Origin: JANLYC01 sp963815445
GTDB lineage: Bacteria > Actinomycetota > Actinomycetes > Propionibacteriales > Nocardioidaceae
Length of the DNA stretch: 64,000 nucleotides
NCBI GenBank assembly: GCA_963815445.1
Contig: CAWFGV010000004.1
Location: 1-64,000, forward strand
Direction: 5' to 3'
How positions within the stretch are numbered: position 1 is the first letter of the stretch; the number at the start of each line of letters is the position of its first letter. Both the position numbers and the translations under genes were made by a program. The notes below the pieces were generated by a model that was given only the letters and a program-made list of their open reading frames with translations, was not told where the DNA came from and made no database searches. This document shows, one piece after another, positions 42,148 to 52,224 of this stretch.

Positions 42148-43191
42148 GTGGTCGATGTCGTGGTCGTCGGCGGCCGCATCGGCGGCTGCCTGACAGCGCT
42201 GCGGCTGGCCGCGGATGGGGTGACGGTGCGGCTTCTGGAGTCGCACGAGCTGCCGTCCGACACACTGTCGACCCACTTCTTCCGAGGCGACGGTCTCGTC
42301 CGGTCACTCGAGGAGGTGGGGGTGCTCGACGAGGTGCTGGCCACGGGAGCCCCGCCCCTGGAGTGCGAGTACTTTTCCGTGGACGGTGAGCCGTTCGAGC
42401 AGGGCCCACCGCAGGAACCCGGACGGGTCGGCTACTGCCTGTCCGTACGTCGGTCCACTCTCGACGCGATCCTCGCGCGGCGCGCCGCCGCTGCCGGGGT
42501 AGACATCCGTACGCGAAGGAAAGTTGTCGACGTGGTGAAGCGCGATGGCGCGGTCGCCGGAGTCATCGACCAGAGCGGCACCGTGCACGCGGCGCAGGTG
42601 GTGGTCGGCGCGGACGGCCGACGCTCCACCGTTGCGCGCTTGGTCGGGGCCGTCGACGAGGAACGCCATGCCCCGGCCCGCGCCATGTACTACCGGTACG
42701 CCACGGGATGGCCCAGTCCCGCTCCGATCGGGCCGGAGTTCCTGCTCGATGGCCACCGCTTCTCCTACGTCTTTCCCAGTGACGCCGGCGTTGCCTGTCT
42801 CGCCATCAGCATCACCGTGGAGGAGTACGAGCTCACCCGCCGGGATCCCGCCGGGCTCCTGGAGGACGCGTTCCGCTCCAACCCGCAGACGTCCGCGCGG
42901 ATGGGTGACATCGACTGGGTCGGCGGTGCGTTCACCGGGCTTCCCGTGGACAGCGTTTGGCGGGTGGCGTGCGGGCCAGGGTGGGCGCTGGTCGGAGATG
43001 CAGCAACGGTCCAGGACCCGTGGGCCGGGGTCGGCATGGACTCCGCCGCGCGACAGGCTGAGGCGTTCGTCGAGGCGTTCCGCGGAGGCGCCTGGACGAC
43101 TGCATACCCAGCGCTTCGACGCGAGCGCACCTACGCGGACTATGCGGAGACGACCCGCCTGGCCCCAGACCTGCGGCAGCTCATCGCGTGA
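42148..43191 (+). CDS. FAD-dependent monooxygenase / geranylgeranyl-reductase-like oxidoreductase
   Basis: 347 residues. N-terminal dinucleotide fold VDVVVVGGRIGGCLTALRLA, the middle VVGADGRRSTVARLVGA (DG motif) and C-terminal ALVGDAATVQDPWAGVGMDSAARQ (GD motif) are those of the p-hydroxybenzoate hydroxylase-type FAD superfamily. Substrate unknown. GTG 42148 follows GGAGG with 7 nt spacing; a TTG 21 nt earlier is less likely. It follows the hydrolase on the same strand but with 96 bp between, so may have its own promoter. Confidence 0.85.
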   Translation: MVDVVVVGGRIGGCLTALRLAADGVTVRLLESHELPSDTLSTHFFRGDGLVRSLEEVGVLDEVLATGAPPLECEYFSVDGEPFEQGPPQEPGRVGYCLSVRRSTLDAILARRAAAAGVDIRTRRKVVDVVKRDGAVAGVIDQSGTVHAAQVVVGADGRRSTVARLVGAVDEERHAPARAMYYRYATGWPSPAPIGPEFLLDGHRFSYVFPSDAGVACLAISITVEEYELTRRDPAGLLEDAFRSNPQTSARMGDIDWVGGAFTGLPVDSVWRVACGPGWALVGDAATVQDPWAGVGMDSAARQAEAFVEAFRGGAWTTAYPALRRERTYADYAETTRLAPDLRQLIA

Positions 43192-43257
43192 GGGTGCACC
43201 GGCGGCTCCGGGTGGTCGCGCAAGCCCAGCGCAGCGGCCACCCTGACGCGAGCGTCG

Positions 43258-44895
<1,638 letters not shown>

Positions 44896-45014
44896 CGACC
44901 CTCCTCGGGGCGCGGCGGCATCGCCCAACGCGTCCTGCCGCCGTCAGCCTAGTCCGGAGCGGGCCGGTGTCAGCGATCCGAGATGCGGCGACGGCGAGCC
45001 TCCGCGGTACGCCT

Positions 45015-45020
45015 TAGACT
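45015..45020 (+). promoter_or_regulatory. -10 element TAGACT for leaderless ParB-like gene
   Basis: TAGACT ends 7 nt before GTG 45028; no ribosome site is visible between them. Confidence 0.5.
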
Positions 45021-45027
45021 CACCAAC

Positions 45028-45321
45028 GTGATCTTCAAAGGCGTTCGAGACGCGCGGCCCTACCCCGAACACGGGTTGCGGATGCGCGACTGGGCCGAGC
45101 TGCCTCCGCACCAGATCCGCCTCGACGAGCTGGTCACCACGAAGGACACCCTGGACCTGGCCACGCTTCTCGACGAGGACTCGACCTTCTTCGGTGACCT
45201 GTTCGCGCACGTGGTCGAGTACGAAGGCGAGCTCTACCTCGAGGACGGGTTGCACCGCGCCCTGCGGGCCGCACTGCAGCAGCGGCACGTCCTGCACGCT
45301 CGCGTGCATGTGATTCGTTGA
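45028..45321 (+). CDS. Small ParB-like-fold protein
   Basis: 97 residues beginning VIFKGVRDARPYPEHGLR. The stretch DLFAHVVEYEGELYLEDGLHR followed by RALRAALQQR, shown in parts, resembles the ParB/sulfiredoxin fold in which a D-G-x-H-R motif binds nucleotide. It lacks the DNA-binding half of ParB. Such proteins commonly precede a LytR_C gene in actinobacteria. Function unknown; a nucleotide-dependent role is only inferred from the motif. The leaderless start is supported by TAGACT. Confidence 0.65.
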   Translation: MIFKGVRDARPYPEHGLRMRDWAELPPHQIRLDELVTTKDTLDLATLLDEDSTFFGDLFAHVVEYEGELYLEDGLHRALRAALQQRHVLHARVHVIR

Positions 45322-45364
45322 CTACGGTCTGCAAGACTCGTCGCATCGAGAGGAGTCGTGGATC

Positions 45365-45904
45365 GTGAACTGGAGGACACCCATCACCATGGTGGTGCTG
45401 CTCGGTGTGCTCCTGGGTGCTGCGTACTACGGCTGGCGGACGGTCATCAACCCGGGTAGCGGCGACGCCACTACCGCGCCAACCACTACCGGCCCCACCT
45501 GCGAGAAGAAGACAGTCATCAAGAAGGGCCAGCGGATCACCGCCAGGGACGTCGTGGTGAACGTCTACAACGCAGGACAGCGAGCAGGATTGGCCAGTGA
45601 GACCCTCGACGAGCTCGTCAACAAGGGTTTCAAGCGAGGGGTCGCCGCCAATGCGCCGTCAAACATCGCCGCCGGCCGGAACGTCACCGTCATTCTGCCC
45701 GGCGGTCAGGGCGCCCCGCAGACCCGGCTCGTGCGGAACCAGTTCATCGGGAAGGTCACGTACCTGAAGTCGGCCTCGATCACCCCAGGCGTCGACGTGA
45801 TCGTCGGTGAGTCCTTCCGTGGCGTCGCCGCCCATGCGCGCACGTTCGTCCGGGTCAACCGCGCGGTGACCGAATGTACGCCGGCCACGACGAGCGCCGG
45901 CTGA
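45365..45904 (+). CDS. LytR C-terminal domain protein (membrane-anchored)
   Basis: 179 residues: one membrane helix (MVVLLGVLLGAAYYGWRTV) then an extracellular LytR_C domain with VVVNVYNAGQRAGLASETLDEL, shown here as VVVNVYNAGQRAGLA, and a Cys pair (PTCEKK, TECTPA). LytR_C domains accompany LytR-CpsA-Psr cell-wall ligases; the free domain probably acts at the envelope. GTG 45365 follows GAGGAG with 9 nt spacing. Its end overlaps the PAP2 start by 31 bp. Confidence 0.85.
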   Translation: MNWRTPITMVVLLGVLLGAAYYGWRTVINPGSGDATTAPTTTGPTCEKKTVIKKGQRITARDVVVNVYNAGQRAGLASETLDELVNKGFKRGVAANAPSNIAAGRNVTVILPGGQGAPQTRLVRNQFIGKVTYLKSASITPGVDVIVGESFRGVAAHARTFVRVNRAVTECTPATTSAG

Positions 45905-46788
45905 ACCCGGTCAGCAGCCGCGGTCGACACGTCGCCTGGCTGATGGCTGGCTGCGTTGCCTCGATCGCCCTGGTGGTCGCCATCTATGTCGTCGCCGTCC
46001 GCACCACGCGGGGCAGGGTGCTGGACGGGGCGTCCCTTCGCGGTGCCGCCCAGAGCAGGTCGTCCGCCACCGACCTGGTGCAGCGGCTCCTGGACGCCGT
46101 CTCGGTCGCGTCGCTGGCCATCGCGGTCCTGAGCCTGGTCATCATCGCGCTGCTGCGGTTGCGTCGCGACCTGGCGGTGGCCGCCGTCGTGGTCGTGGTG
46201 GGGTCGAACCTCACCTCTCAGGTGCTCAAGCGCCTGCTGCCGCGGCCGGACCTCGGCCTGTCGGAGACCACCCCTGCGACGCTGAACAGCCTGCCGAGCG
46301 GGCACACGACGGTGGCGTTCTCGATCGTCGTCGCCCTCGTCATCGTGTCACCGATCGCACTTCGACCGCTGGCTGCGGTCGCGGGCACGGTCTACGCCTC
46401 GGCGACCGCTCTCGCAACCCTGACCGCCGGGTGGCACCGGCCCAGCGACTCCCTTGCTGCGTTCTTCGTGGTGACCGCGTGGGCGGCCGGGACACAGGTG
46501 TATGTCGCGCGCGGTCACGTCGGCGATGACGCGGCCGAAGCTGTCGCCTTCGACCGCGGCGCGACGCCGAAACGGATGGCCCGCGCCGCGGTGTACCTGC
46601 TGGCGTTGAGCCTGGTGATCGCGCTGCTGGTCGTGATCGCGAGGCTGGACGTCTACGGCACGTTGGCGCAGGTGTCGGTGTACATCGCGTCAGGGTGTGC
46701 GATGGCCGGGACGGCGACTGCGCTGATGGCCGCCATGCTCCTGGCGACCGCTCCCGAGACGTCTCCGCCCGCCCCCCTGCCCGAGTGA
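45874..46788 (+). CDS. PAP2-family membrane phosphatase
   Basis: 304 residues with about six helices. Phosphatase motifs KRLLPRPDL (K-x6-RP), SLPSGHTTVAFS (PSGH) and LTAGWHRPSDSLAAF (S-R-x5-H-x3-D like) are all present. It dephosphorylates lipid phosphates such as undecaprenyl or phosphatidyl-phosphates at the membrane. Overlap with the LytR_C gene suggests a coupled envelope function. The ATG at 45874 has no clear ribosome site; ATG 45943 just before the first helix is an alternative. Confidence 0.88.
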   Translation: MYAGHDERRLNPVSSRGRHVAWLMAGCVASIALVVAIYVVAVRTTRGRVLDGASLRGAAQSRSSATDLVQRLLDAVSVASLAIAVLSLVIIALLRLRRDLAVAAVVVVVGSNLTSQVLKRLLPRPDLGLSETTPATLNSLPSGHTTVAFSIVVALVIVSPIALRPLAAVAGTVYASATALATLTAGWHRPSDSLAAFFVVTAWAAGTQVYVARGHVGDDAAEAVAFDRGATPKRMARAAVYLLALSLVIALLVVIARLDVYGTLAQVSVYIASGCAMAGTATALMAAMLLATAPETSPPAPLPE

Positions 46789-46794
46789 GTCCGG

Positions 46795-48285
46795 TCAGCG
46801 GGACTCCTCGGTCCAGCCGGCCAGGCGACCGCCACGGCTGACCGCCTGTAACCGTCGTTCGGTGGCCTCGCGGTCCTTGCTGCGCGTCACCACGAGCAGG
46901 TCGTCACCCCGCCGCAGCGACGTCCGCAGGTCGGGTGTGAAGCTCGTGTCACCTCGCACGATCAGCGACACGCTGGTTCCCCGCGGCAGGCGCAGCTCGC
47001 TGATCTCCACGCCGTGCAGCCGACTCTTCTTGGTGATGCGTACCAGCAGCAGGTCGGCAGCGATCCGCTCCAGTGGCGCGGCCTCGACATCCACATCACG
47101 GGGACGGTCCACGATCACTCCGAACTGCCTCGCCAGGGTCGGGAGCAGCGGGGCGGTGAGGACCGTCAGCACGACGACGAGGACGAAGACCACGTTGAAG
47201 ATCTCCGCGGCGCGGTCGACGCGCTGGGCCAACGGGATCGTCGCGAGGACGATCGGAACCGCGCCCCGCAGTCCGGCTGAGGCGAGGAAGCCCTGCTCAC
47301 GCCACGGAATTCTGAACGGCAGCGCGCAGACCAAGACGCTGACCGGGCGAGCGACCAGGGTCAGCACAGCGCCTACGACCACCCCGCTGGCGATCTGCCC
47401 GACGGTGAACGTCGAGGGTGACGCGAGCAGTCCGAGCATCACGAACAGTCCGATCTGCGCCAGCCACGCGAAGCCTTCGGCGAACGAGCGCGTCGAGGCC
47501 CGGTGCGGCAGGTCGGAGTTTCCCAGGATCAAGGCGGTGACGTAGACGGCCGCGAACCCGCTGGCATGCAGCGCCGCCGAACCGGAGTACGACAAGACGG
47601 CGATCGCGAGCACGGTGATGGGATAGAGCCCCGAAGCAGGCAGCGCGACCCGGCGGAGCACAGCAGCGCCGGCGCGCCCGACCAGGACGCCGAGCAGGGC
47701 GCCCCCGACGAGCTCGTACACCATGAGGCCGGCGAAGCCGAACGCACCACCGGTGGGACCGTGGTCGGCGCTGAGGATCACCACGAGGAGAACGGTGGGG
47801 GCGTCGTTGAGACCTGACTCGGCCTCCAGGGTCCCGAGCAACGAGCGCTTCAAGGGAACCCGTCTGAGCACCGTGAAGACAGCGGCGGCGTCCGTGGGCG
47901 AGGTGATCGCGCCCAGCAGGACTGACAGCTGCCAGGAGAAGTCGAGCGCGTAGTGCGCGAAGGCGGCGACGACGACGATGCTGGCCCCGGTCCCGACGGT
48001 GGCCAACGCCAGGCCGAGGCCCAGCGAGGGTCGCACCTCCGACCACTTGGTGGTGAGGCCGCCCTCGGTCAGGATGACGACGAGGGCGGCGAAGCCGAGG
48101 GCCTGCGCCGTGCGAGCTTCGTCGAAGCGAACGCCGAGCAGGGACTCGCCCATCACGATGCCCATGGCCAGGTAGATGAGCAGGCTGGGCAGACCGACGC
48201 GGACCGAGGCACGCACCGCCAGGATTGCGAGGAGGACTACGGCAGACCCCGCCAACAGCATGTGATCCAAGCTGTCGACGTCCAC
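46795..48285 (-). CDS. K+(Na+)/H+ antiporter, CPA1/NhaP2 type with TrkA-C domain
   Basis: 496 residues. About 12 helices with the ion motif SPTDAAAVFTVLRRV (TD) and ESGLNDAPTVLL (ND), the CPA1 signature. A cytoplasmic TrkA-C/RCK-C-like domain at the end (LPRGTSVSLIVRGDTSF) suggests nucleotide or ion gating, as in potassium/proton antiporters (NhaP2/CvrA). GTG 48285 has TAGGGT (48297-48292) 6 nt upstream, so a leaderless start. It is convergent with the PAP2 gene. Confidence 0.9.
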   Translation of the reverse strand: MDVDSLDHMLLAGSAVVLLAILAVRASVRVGLPSLLIYLAMGIVMGESLLGVRFDEARTAQALGFAALVVILTEGGLTTKWSEVRPSLGLGLALATVGTGASIVVVAAFAHYALDFSWQLSVLLGAITSPTDAAAVFTVLRRVPLKRSLLGTLEAESGLNDAPTVLLVVILSADHGPTGGAFGFAGLMVYELVGGALLGVLVGRAGAAVLRRVALPASGLYPITVLAIAVLSYSGSAALHASGFAAVYVTALILGNSDLPHRASTRSFAEGFAWLAQIGLFVMLGLLASPSTFTVGQIASGVVVGAVLTLVARPVSVLVCALPFRIPWREQGFLASAGLRGAVPIVLATIPLAQRVDRAAEIFNVVFVLVVVLTVLTAPLLPTLARQFGVIVDRPRDVDVEAAPLERIAADLLLVRITKKSRLHGVEISELRLPRGTSVSLIVRGDTSFTPDLRTSLRRGDDLLVVTRSKDREATERRLQAVSRGGRLAGWTEESR

Positions 48286-48335
48286 GCGTTCACCCTAAGG
48301 GGGCTCACAAGACCGGCTCGTCGTCTTCTCATCTC

Positions 48336-48809
48336 TCAGGTCAGCAGTGTGTCCAGCACAGCAGCGGCCTTGGCGTAGCAGCCGGGCGACTCGCTCTCTC
48401 GCGGTCCGGCCACATTCAGCACGGTTTCGTCATCGAGTCCGGAGAGCCAGGCGCGCACCTCGTCGATGACGTCACGATCGCCGAGGTCCGCGACGAGGAG
48501 CGGCCGGACCAACTGTTCTGCAGCAGCGATCGCGAGCGTCATACCGGGCGAGTCCCGTCCCCCTGCCAGGAGGACGAGGGTGGCGTCGCTGTCGCGGACA
48601 TTCCACACGGTTCGCTCGGCCGGGTCCGCGGACGGTGTCTCGCTCAGGCGGGGGTATGCCGTGAGGACGCCGGGCGGATGCGGCAGGTCCTCGGCCCAGC
48701 CGCCTCGCGGGCACCAGCCGCCGTACGGGATCTCATGCCGGATCGCCGCGTCGAGAGCGGCGCGGTCGACACCCGTCTGTCCGCCCGACACAATGCGCCC
48801 GATCGCCAC
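48336..48809 (-). CDS. Putative molybdenum-carrier / SLOG-fold protein
   Basis: 157 residues starting VAIGRIVSGGQTGVDRAALDA from GTG. The GGQTGVDRAALD motif, PYGGWCPRGGWAED and a conserved ATLVLLAGG strand fit the putative molybdenum carrier family (PF12694), structurally related to lysine-decarboxylase-like/SLOG nucleotide-binding domains. Its substrate is not experimentally clear. No molybdenum cofactor biosynthesis genes are adjacent; a molybdopterin oxidoreductase lies 10 kb away. Confidence 0.8.
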   Translation of the reverse strand: MAIGRIVSGGQTGVDRAALDAAIRHEIPYGGWCPRGGWAEDLPHPPGVLTAYPRLSETPSADPAERTVWNVRDSDATLVLLAGGRDSPGMTLAIAAAEQLVRPLLVADLGDRDVIDEVRAWLSGLDDETVLNVAGPRESESPGCYAKAAAVLDTLLT

Positions 48810-48845
48810 GGCTGATTGTTGCGTGGCGCCGGACCGCTCGCCTGC

Positions 48846-49103
48846 TCACACGTCAGACTGCGGCACCCAGTCCTGCGCGGGGTCCTCGGCCAGGGGCTGG
48901 CGGTAGCCCTCAGGCGGCTTGATGAAGACGAGGTACAGCCCCGCAGCGATCGGCCCCAGTGCACCCAGGCCGAGCCAACCCCAATCACCGGTGAGCCCGC
49001 CCAGGGCGACGGCCACGAGCTGGACTCCGCCCATCACGAGGAACGCCTCACCCAGCTTCATCAGCATCCAGTGCGTGGCGTTGGCCTGTTCATGGGCGAT
49101 CAT
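48846..49103 (-). CDS. Small two-helix membrane protein
   Basis: 85 residues: MIAHEQANATHWMLMKLGE, then two membrane segments (AFLVMGGVQLVAVALGGL and GLGALGPIAAGLYLVFI) and an acidic tail. No family recognised. Start ATG 49103 overlaps the kinase 3' end by 14 bp; TATCCT (49116-49111) 7 nt before it predicts an independent leaderless transcript inside the kinase gene. Confidence 0.6.
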   Translation of the reverse strand: MIAHEQANATHWMLMKLGEAFLVMGGVQLVAVALGGLTGDWGWLGLGALGPIAAGLYLVFIKPPEGYRQPLAEDPAQDWVPQSDV

Positions 49104-50562
49104 GTCCTGGAGGATACTCGCCGCCGGCGACGGTCGACCCGGGTTCCGCGCCGACGCGTGCAGGTCCCGATGGCTCCGCCAGCGGCAGCCGGACGACAAA
49201 GCTTGCGCCTCGCACCGCTGTCGTCACCTCGTCGATGCGGATCGCGCCCCCATGTGCCTCCACGATCTGACGGGCGATGGCCAGGCCGAGCCCGAATCCT
49301 GTTCCGTTGCGAGGGCGGGCTCGTGCTTGGTCCGCTCGCGCGAACCTGGTGAAGATGCGGTCACGCTCCTCGATCGGAACGCCGGGACCGTCGTCTGTGA
49401 CCATGATCGTGGCATCGACCTCCGTCGTGGTCAGCCCGATCGAGACGGTCGTCCGGGCGTGGGCGACCGCGTTGTCACCGAGGTTGCGCAGCAACCGGGC
49501 GAGGTCACGAGCAGAGCCGGAGACACGCGCGGCGTCGGTCGTACCCGCCTCGATGTTGGCGCGTCCGTAGGCCCGGAGCCGGCGGATCTCAGCCAGCACG
49601 AGCTCATCGAGGTCTACGACGCCCCGTTCCGACGTGAGTCGGCCCTCATCCGCGCGGGCGAGAAACAGCAGGTCCTCGATGAGCTGGGTCATCCGTTCCG
49701 ACTGACCTTGCAGGCTTTGCATCACCTGGGTCGACGCCGTGAGGTTCGGGTGTGCCAGTGCCACGTCGATCTGCGCCTGCATCGCCGCCAGCGGGCTGCG
49801 CAACTCGTGCGAGGCATCCCCCACGAAGTGCCGTTGACGCTGTGACGCGTCCTCGAGCCGAGCCAGCATCTGGTTCATCGTCTCCGCGAGGCGAGCGATC
49901 TCGTCGTTGGTAGTCGGAACCGGCACCCGCTGTTGCAGGTCGGAGCCGCCGATCAAGGCTGCCCGTTGTCGGATCTCCTCGACCGGACGCAGTGCCCGCC
50001 CGACCGCCTTCCAGATCGCTGCCGCCACCAACACGAGCAGGAGCGGAAGTCCCACGACCAGCAGGTTGCGCAGTCCGTTGACCGCCACCTCGACCTGCCG
50101 CAGGGACGTAGCGACGTAGATCCAGCCGGGTCCGTCTTGGAGCGTGACCGGCTGTGCGACGATCCGGTACTGCTGCGCTCCCTCACCGATCGGCAGCCCC
50201 CTCACGGTGAGGTTCACTCGGGTCCGACCAGCGGGGGGCTGCGCCAGGACGGGACCTTCGCCCGTGATGTTCGGACTTGCCGACACCACCCTGCCCGCTG
50301 CATTGACGACCTGTACGACCGCGGTCTCCTGGCCGGTGCTCGCGACCGCCGGCCGCAAGTTCCCAGCGCGCACGAGCGCCGCAACGTCCTGCGCTCGCGC
50401 GTTCGCGGTGGCATCGAGATTGCTGACCAACGAGTGCCGCACCAGACCGATCAGAGCGAGTCCGCTGAGCGCGAACGCTGCCGCGACAATCAGTGCGGCG
50501 GTCAACGTAGCGGTGAGCCGAACCCCCGGCGCTGGCCGCTTCCGGTCACGCGTGCGTCTCAT
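49090..50562 (-). CDS. Sensor histidine kinase
   Basis: 490 residues. N-terminal helix (LTATLTAALIVAAAFALSGL), extracytoplasmic domain of about 130 residues, second helix, HAMP (GRALRPVEEIRQRAALIGGS), HisKA with FVGDASHELRSPLAAMQ and catalytic HATPase with NLGDNAVAHART, DDGPGVPIEER and GTGFGLGLAIARQ. It phosphorylates the neighbouring response regulator. The start ATG 50562 overlaps the regulator by 17 bp. The ligand is unknown; the divergent small secreted protein may be part of the pathway. Confidence 0.92.
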   Translation of the reverse strand: MRRTRDRKRPAPGVRLTATLTAALIVAAAFALSGLALIGLVRHSLVSNLDATANARAQDVAALVRAGNLRPAVASTGQETAVVQVVNAAGRVVSASPNITGEGPVLAQPPAGRTRVNLTVRGLPIGEGAQQYRIVAQPVTLQDGPGWIYVATSLRQVEVAVNGLRNLLVVGLPLLLVLVAAAIWKAVGRALRPVEEIRQRAALIGGSDLQQRVPVPTTNDEIARLAETMNQMLARLEDASQRQRHFVGDASHELRSPLAAMQAQIDVALAHPNLTASTQVMQSLQGQSERMTQLIEDLLFLARADEGRLTSERGVVDLDELVLAEIRRLRAYGRANIEAGTTDAARVSGSARDLARLLRNLGDNAVAHARTTVSIGLTTTEVDATIMVTDDGPGVPIEERDRIFTRFARADQARARPRNGTGFGLGLAIARQIVEAHGGAIRIDEVTTAVRGASFVVRLPLAEPSGPARVGAEPGSTVAGGEYPPGHDRP

Positions 50563-51250
50563 GGCCCTTGCGCGCCGGCGGGTCCTCGCGCAACCGGTAG
50601 CCGACCCCCCGCACCGTCTCGATACTTCGAACACCGAAGGGCTCGTCGATCTTGCGGCGCAGGTATCCGATGTAGACCTCCACGATGTTGGAGTCCACGT
50701 CGAGCTCGGCATCCCAGACATGCTCGCCGATCTGGTACTTGCTCAGCACTTGGCCCTTCCGCCGGACGAGGAACTCGGCCAGCGCGAACTCCCGAGCGGT
50801 CAGGTGAATCTCGACGTCTGCGCGGCTGCATCGCCGGGACGCGGGGTCCAACCGTAGATCCCCGACGCTGAGCACGGGCGCGCGCTCGGCGGGTGCTCTG
50901 CGGAGCAACGCGCGCAGCCGGGCCAGCAGGACGACGAACGAGAACGGCTTGGTCAGGTAGTCATCTGCGCCAAGGTCCAGACCGTCGGCCTCGTCCTGCT
51001 CTCCGTCCTTGGCCGTGAGCATCAACACCGGGACATGCGACCCGCCCGCCCGCAGCCGACGACACACTTCATAGCCCGACAAACCAGGCAACATGATGTC
51101 GAGCACGATGACGTCGTAGTCGAACTCCTCGGCCATCCACAGACCTTCGACTCCGTCGCCGGCCAGCTGGACGACGAACCCCTCAGCCACCAGCCCCCTG
51201 ACAACGGCGTCGGCCATCGCCATTTCGTCCTCAACCATGAGCAGCTTCAT
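50546..51250 (-). CDS. OmpR/PhoB-type response regulator
   Basis: 234 residues. Receiver domain with phospho-acceptor Asp in VIVLDIMLPG (D51), acidic pocket MVEDEMAM and Lys in DDYLTKPFS, then a winged-helix effector EIHLTAREFALAEFLVRRK with ETVRGVGYRLRED. It binds DNA as a dimer, usually at direct repeats; a CCTTAT/CCTTAC pair with 11-bp spacing lies upstream of the divergent gene. AAGGAG is 8 nt before ATG. Confidence 0.93.
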   Translation of the reverse strand: MKLLMVEDEMAMADAVVRGLVAEGFVVQLAGDGVEGLWMAEEFDYDVIVLDIMLPGLSGYEVCRRLRAGGSHVPVLMLTAKDGEQDEADGLDLGADDYLTKPFSFVVLLARLRALLRRAPAERAPVLSVGDLRLDPASRRCSRADVEIHLTAREFALAEFLVRRKGQVLSKYQIGEHVWDAELDVDSNIVEVYIGYLRRKIDEPFGVRSIETVRGVGYRLREDPPARKGHETHA

Positions 51251-51341
51251 CGGGCCAACTCCTTCGTGTGGACGGTCTCTTCCAGTCTGCAGACCCAACC
51301 TGAGCGTGGGGTAAGTGCACTCGTTGAGCTCGGCTGCCACC

Positions 51342-51358
51342 CCTTATCAGGGCCTTAC
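51342..51358. promoter_or_regulatory. Candidate response-regulator direct repeat
   Basis: CCTTAT (51342-51347) and CCTTAC (51353-51358) are spaced 11 bp start to start, one helical turn, the geometry of OmpR-family sites. It lies in the 157-bp gap between the regulator gene and the divergent secreted-protein gene, 50 bp before the latter's start. Confidence 0.45.
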
Positions 51359-51407
51359 TCGCGCGAGCCACTGTGGACTCATCAACCAACCAACGAAGGA
51401 GCTCATC

Positions 51408-51734
51408 ATGCAGACCAAGCTCAAGGTCGCGGCGGCCAGCGCCGCAGTCCTGCTCGGCGGCTTTGCCGTCGTCGGGGCGACGAACGCGTCCGCTACGCCC
51501 TCCCCGGTCAAGCCGGCCACCACGTCTGTGACGACGGCTGACCCCGACACCCTGCAGCAGGGCGACCAGACGACACCTGACAAGCCCGGCAGCGCGGACA
51601 AGGAGACGACTGACGCCGCTGGTACCGAGTCGGCCAACGAGAACGCGCCGGAGTCGGGGACCGCCAACGACGGTCCCGGCGGACACGCTGACGGTCCGGG
51701 CAACGTCGACCATCAGTTCGAGGGCCAGGAGTAA
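51408..51734 (+). CDS. Small secreted acidic protein
   Basis: 108 residues. Sec signal peptide MQTKLKVAAASAAVLLGGFA with likely cleavage after NASA, then a low-complexity acidic, Asp/Thr/Gly/Glu-rich chain with no Cys and an ending HADGPGNVDHQFEGQE. No family recognised. GAAGGAG precedes ATG 51408. It is divergent from a two-component system and followed by a strong terminator, so it is probably a single-gene target of that system. Confidence 0.7.
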   Translation: MQTKLKVAAASAAVLLGGFAVVGATNASATPSPVKPATTSVTTADPDTLQQGDQTTPDKPGSADKETTDAAGTESANENAPESGTANDGPGGHADGPGNVDHQFEGQE

Positions 51735-51765
51735 CAGCACTCACGCACCTCGCCCACGAACGAGA

Positions 51766-51795
51766 GAAGGACACCTCAGGCCTGAGGTGTCCTTC
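51766..51795 (+). terminator. 30-bp perfect inverted repeat terminator
   Basis: GAAGGACACCTCAGG joins directly to CCTGAGGTGTCCTTC, a perfect 15-bp dyad 32 bp after the stop of the secreted-protein gene. The next 267 bp (51796-52062) show no supportable feature. Confidence 0.8.
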
Positions 51796-52062
51796 GTCTC
51801 GTGCGCCGGCCCTACATGATCCTGTGTCGAGGCGGCTCAGGTCACAGTAATCAGCTGGGGCGCATCTTTGTCCAGCCGGCGTCGAGACGTTTCCGGTGAA
51901 GCAAGGCCTGCAGCGCGAGCTGCTCATCGCCCACCACCCGGAGGCCCTGGGACGGCCCGGGTCCGAGCATTCGTCGACAGTGCACGACGGGTCAGCGCCG
52001 CCCTCCCGGTCAGCTGACCGGAGAGGTGGCAACGCTGGTGTCCTCGACAGCAGTGAGGACCT

Positions 52063-52152
52063 TGGCGGTGGCGGTGGGATTTGAACCCACGGTGGGCTTG
52101 CACCCACACACGCTTTCGAGGCGTGCTCCTTAGGCCGCTCGGACACGCCACC
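52063..52152 (-). tRNA. tRNA-Ser(CGA)
   Basis: 90 nt including encoded CCA. Acceptor GGTGGCG/CGCCACC, anticodon stem CACGC/GCGTG with loop CTCGAAA (anticodon CGA), a long variable arm and T-arm GTGGGTTCAAATCCCAC. Confidence 0.97.
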
Positions 52153-52159
52153 GCGCGCA

Positions 52160-52165
52160 AGGCTA
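52160..52165 (-). promoter_or_regulatory. -10 element TAGCCT 7 nt before tRNA-Ser(CGA)
   Basis: On the minus strand TAGCCT ends 7 nt before mature base 1 (52152), mirroring the arrangement at the other tRNA-Ser. Confidence 0.5.
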
Positions 52166-52224
52166 CCCGAGGAGACGGTGTCGGTAGAAATCGGCCGTAC
52201 GCCGGGGACGACCGTCCACGAGGG

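Noticed and set aside
51896..52084. 62-codon frame before tRNA-Ser(CGA)
   Set aside because: No ribosome site or promoter, and it ends in a poly-Gly stretch antisense to the tRNA.
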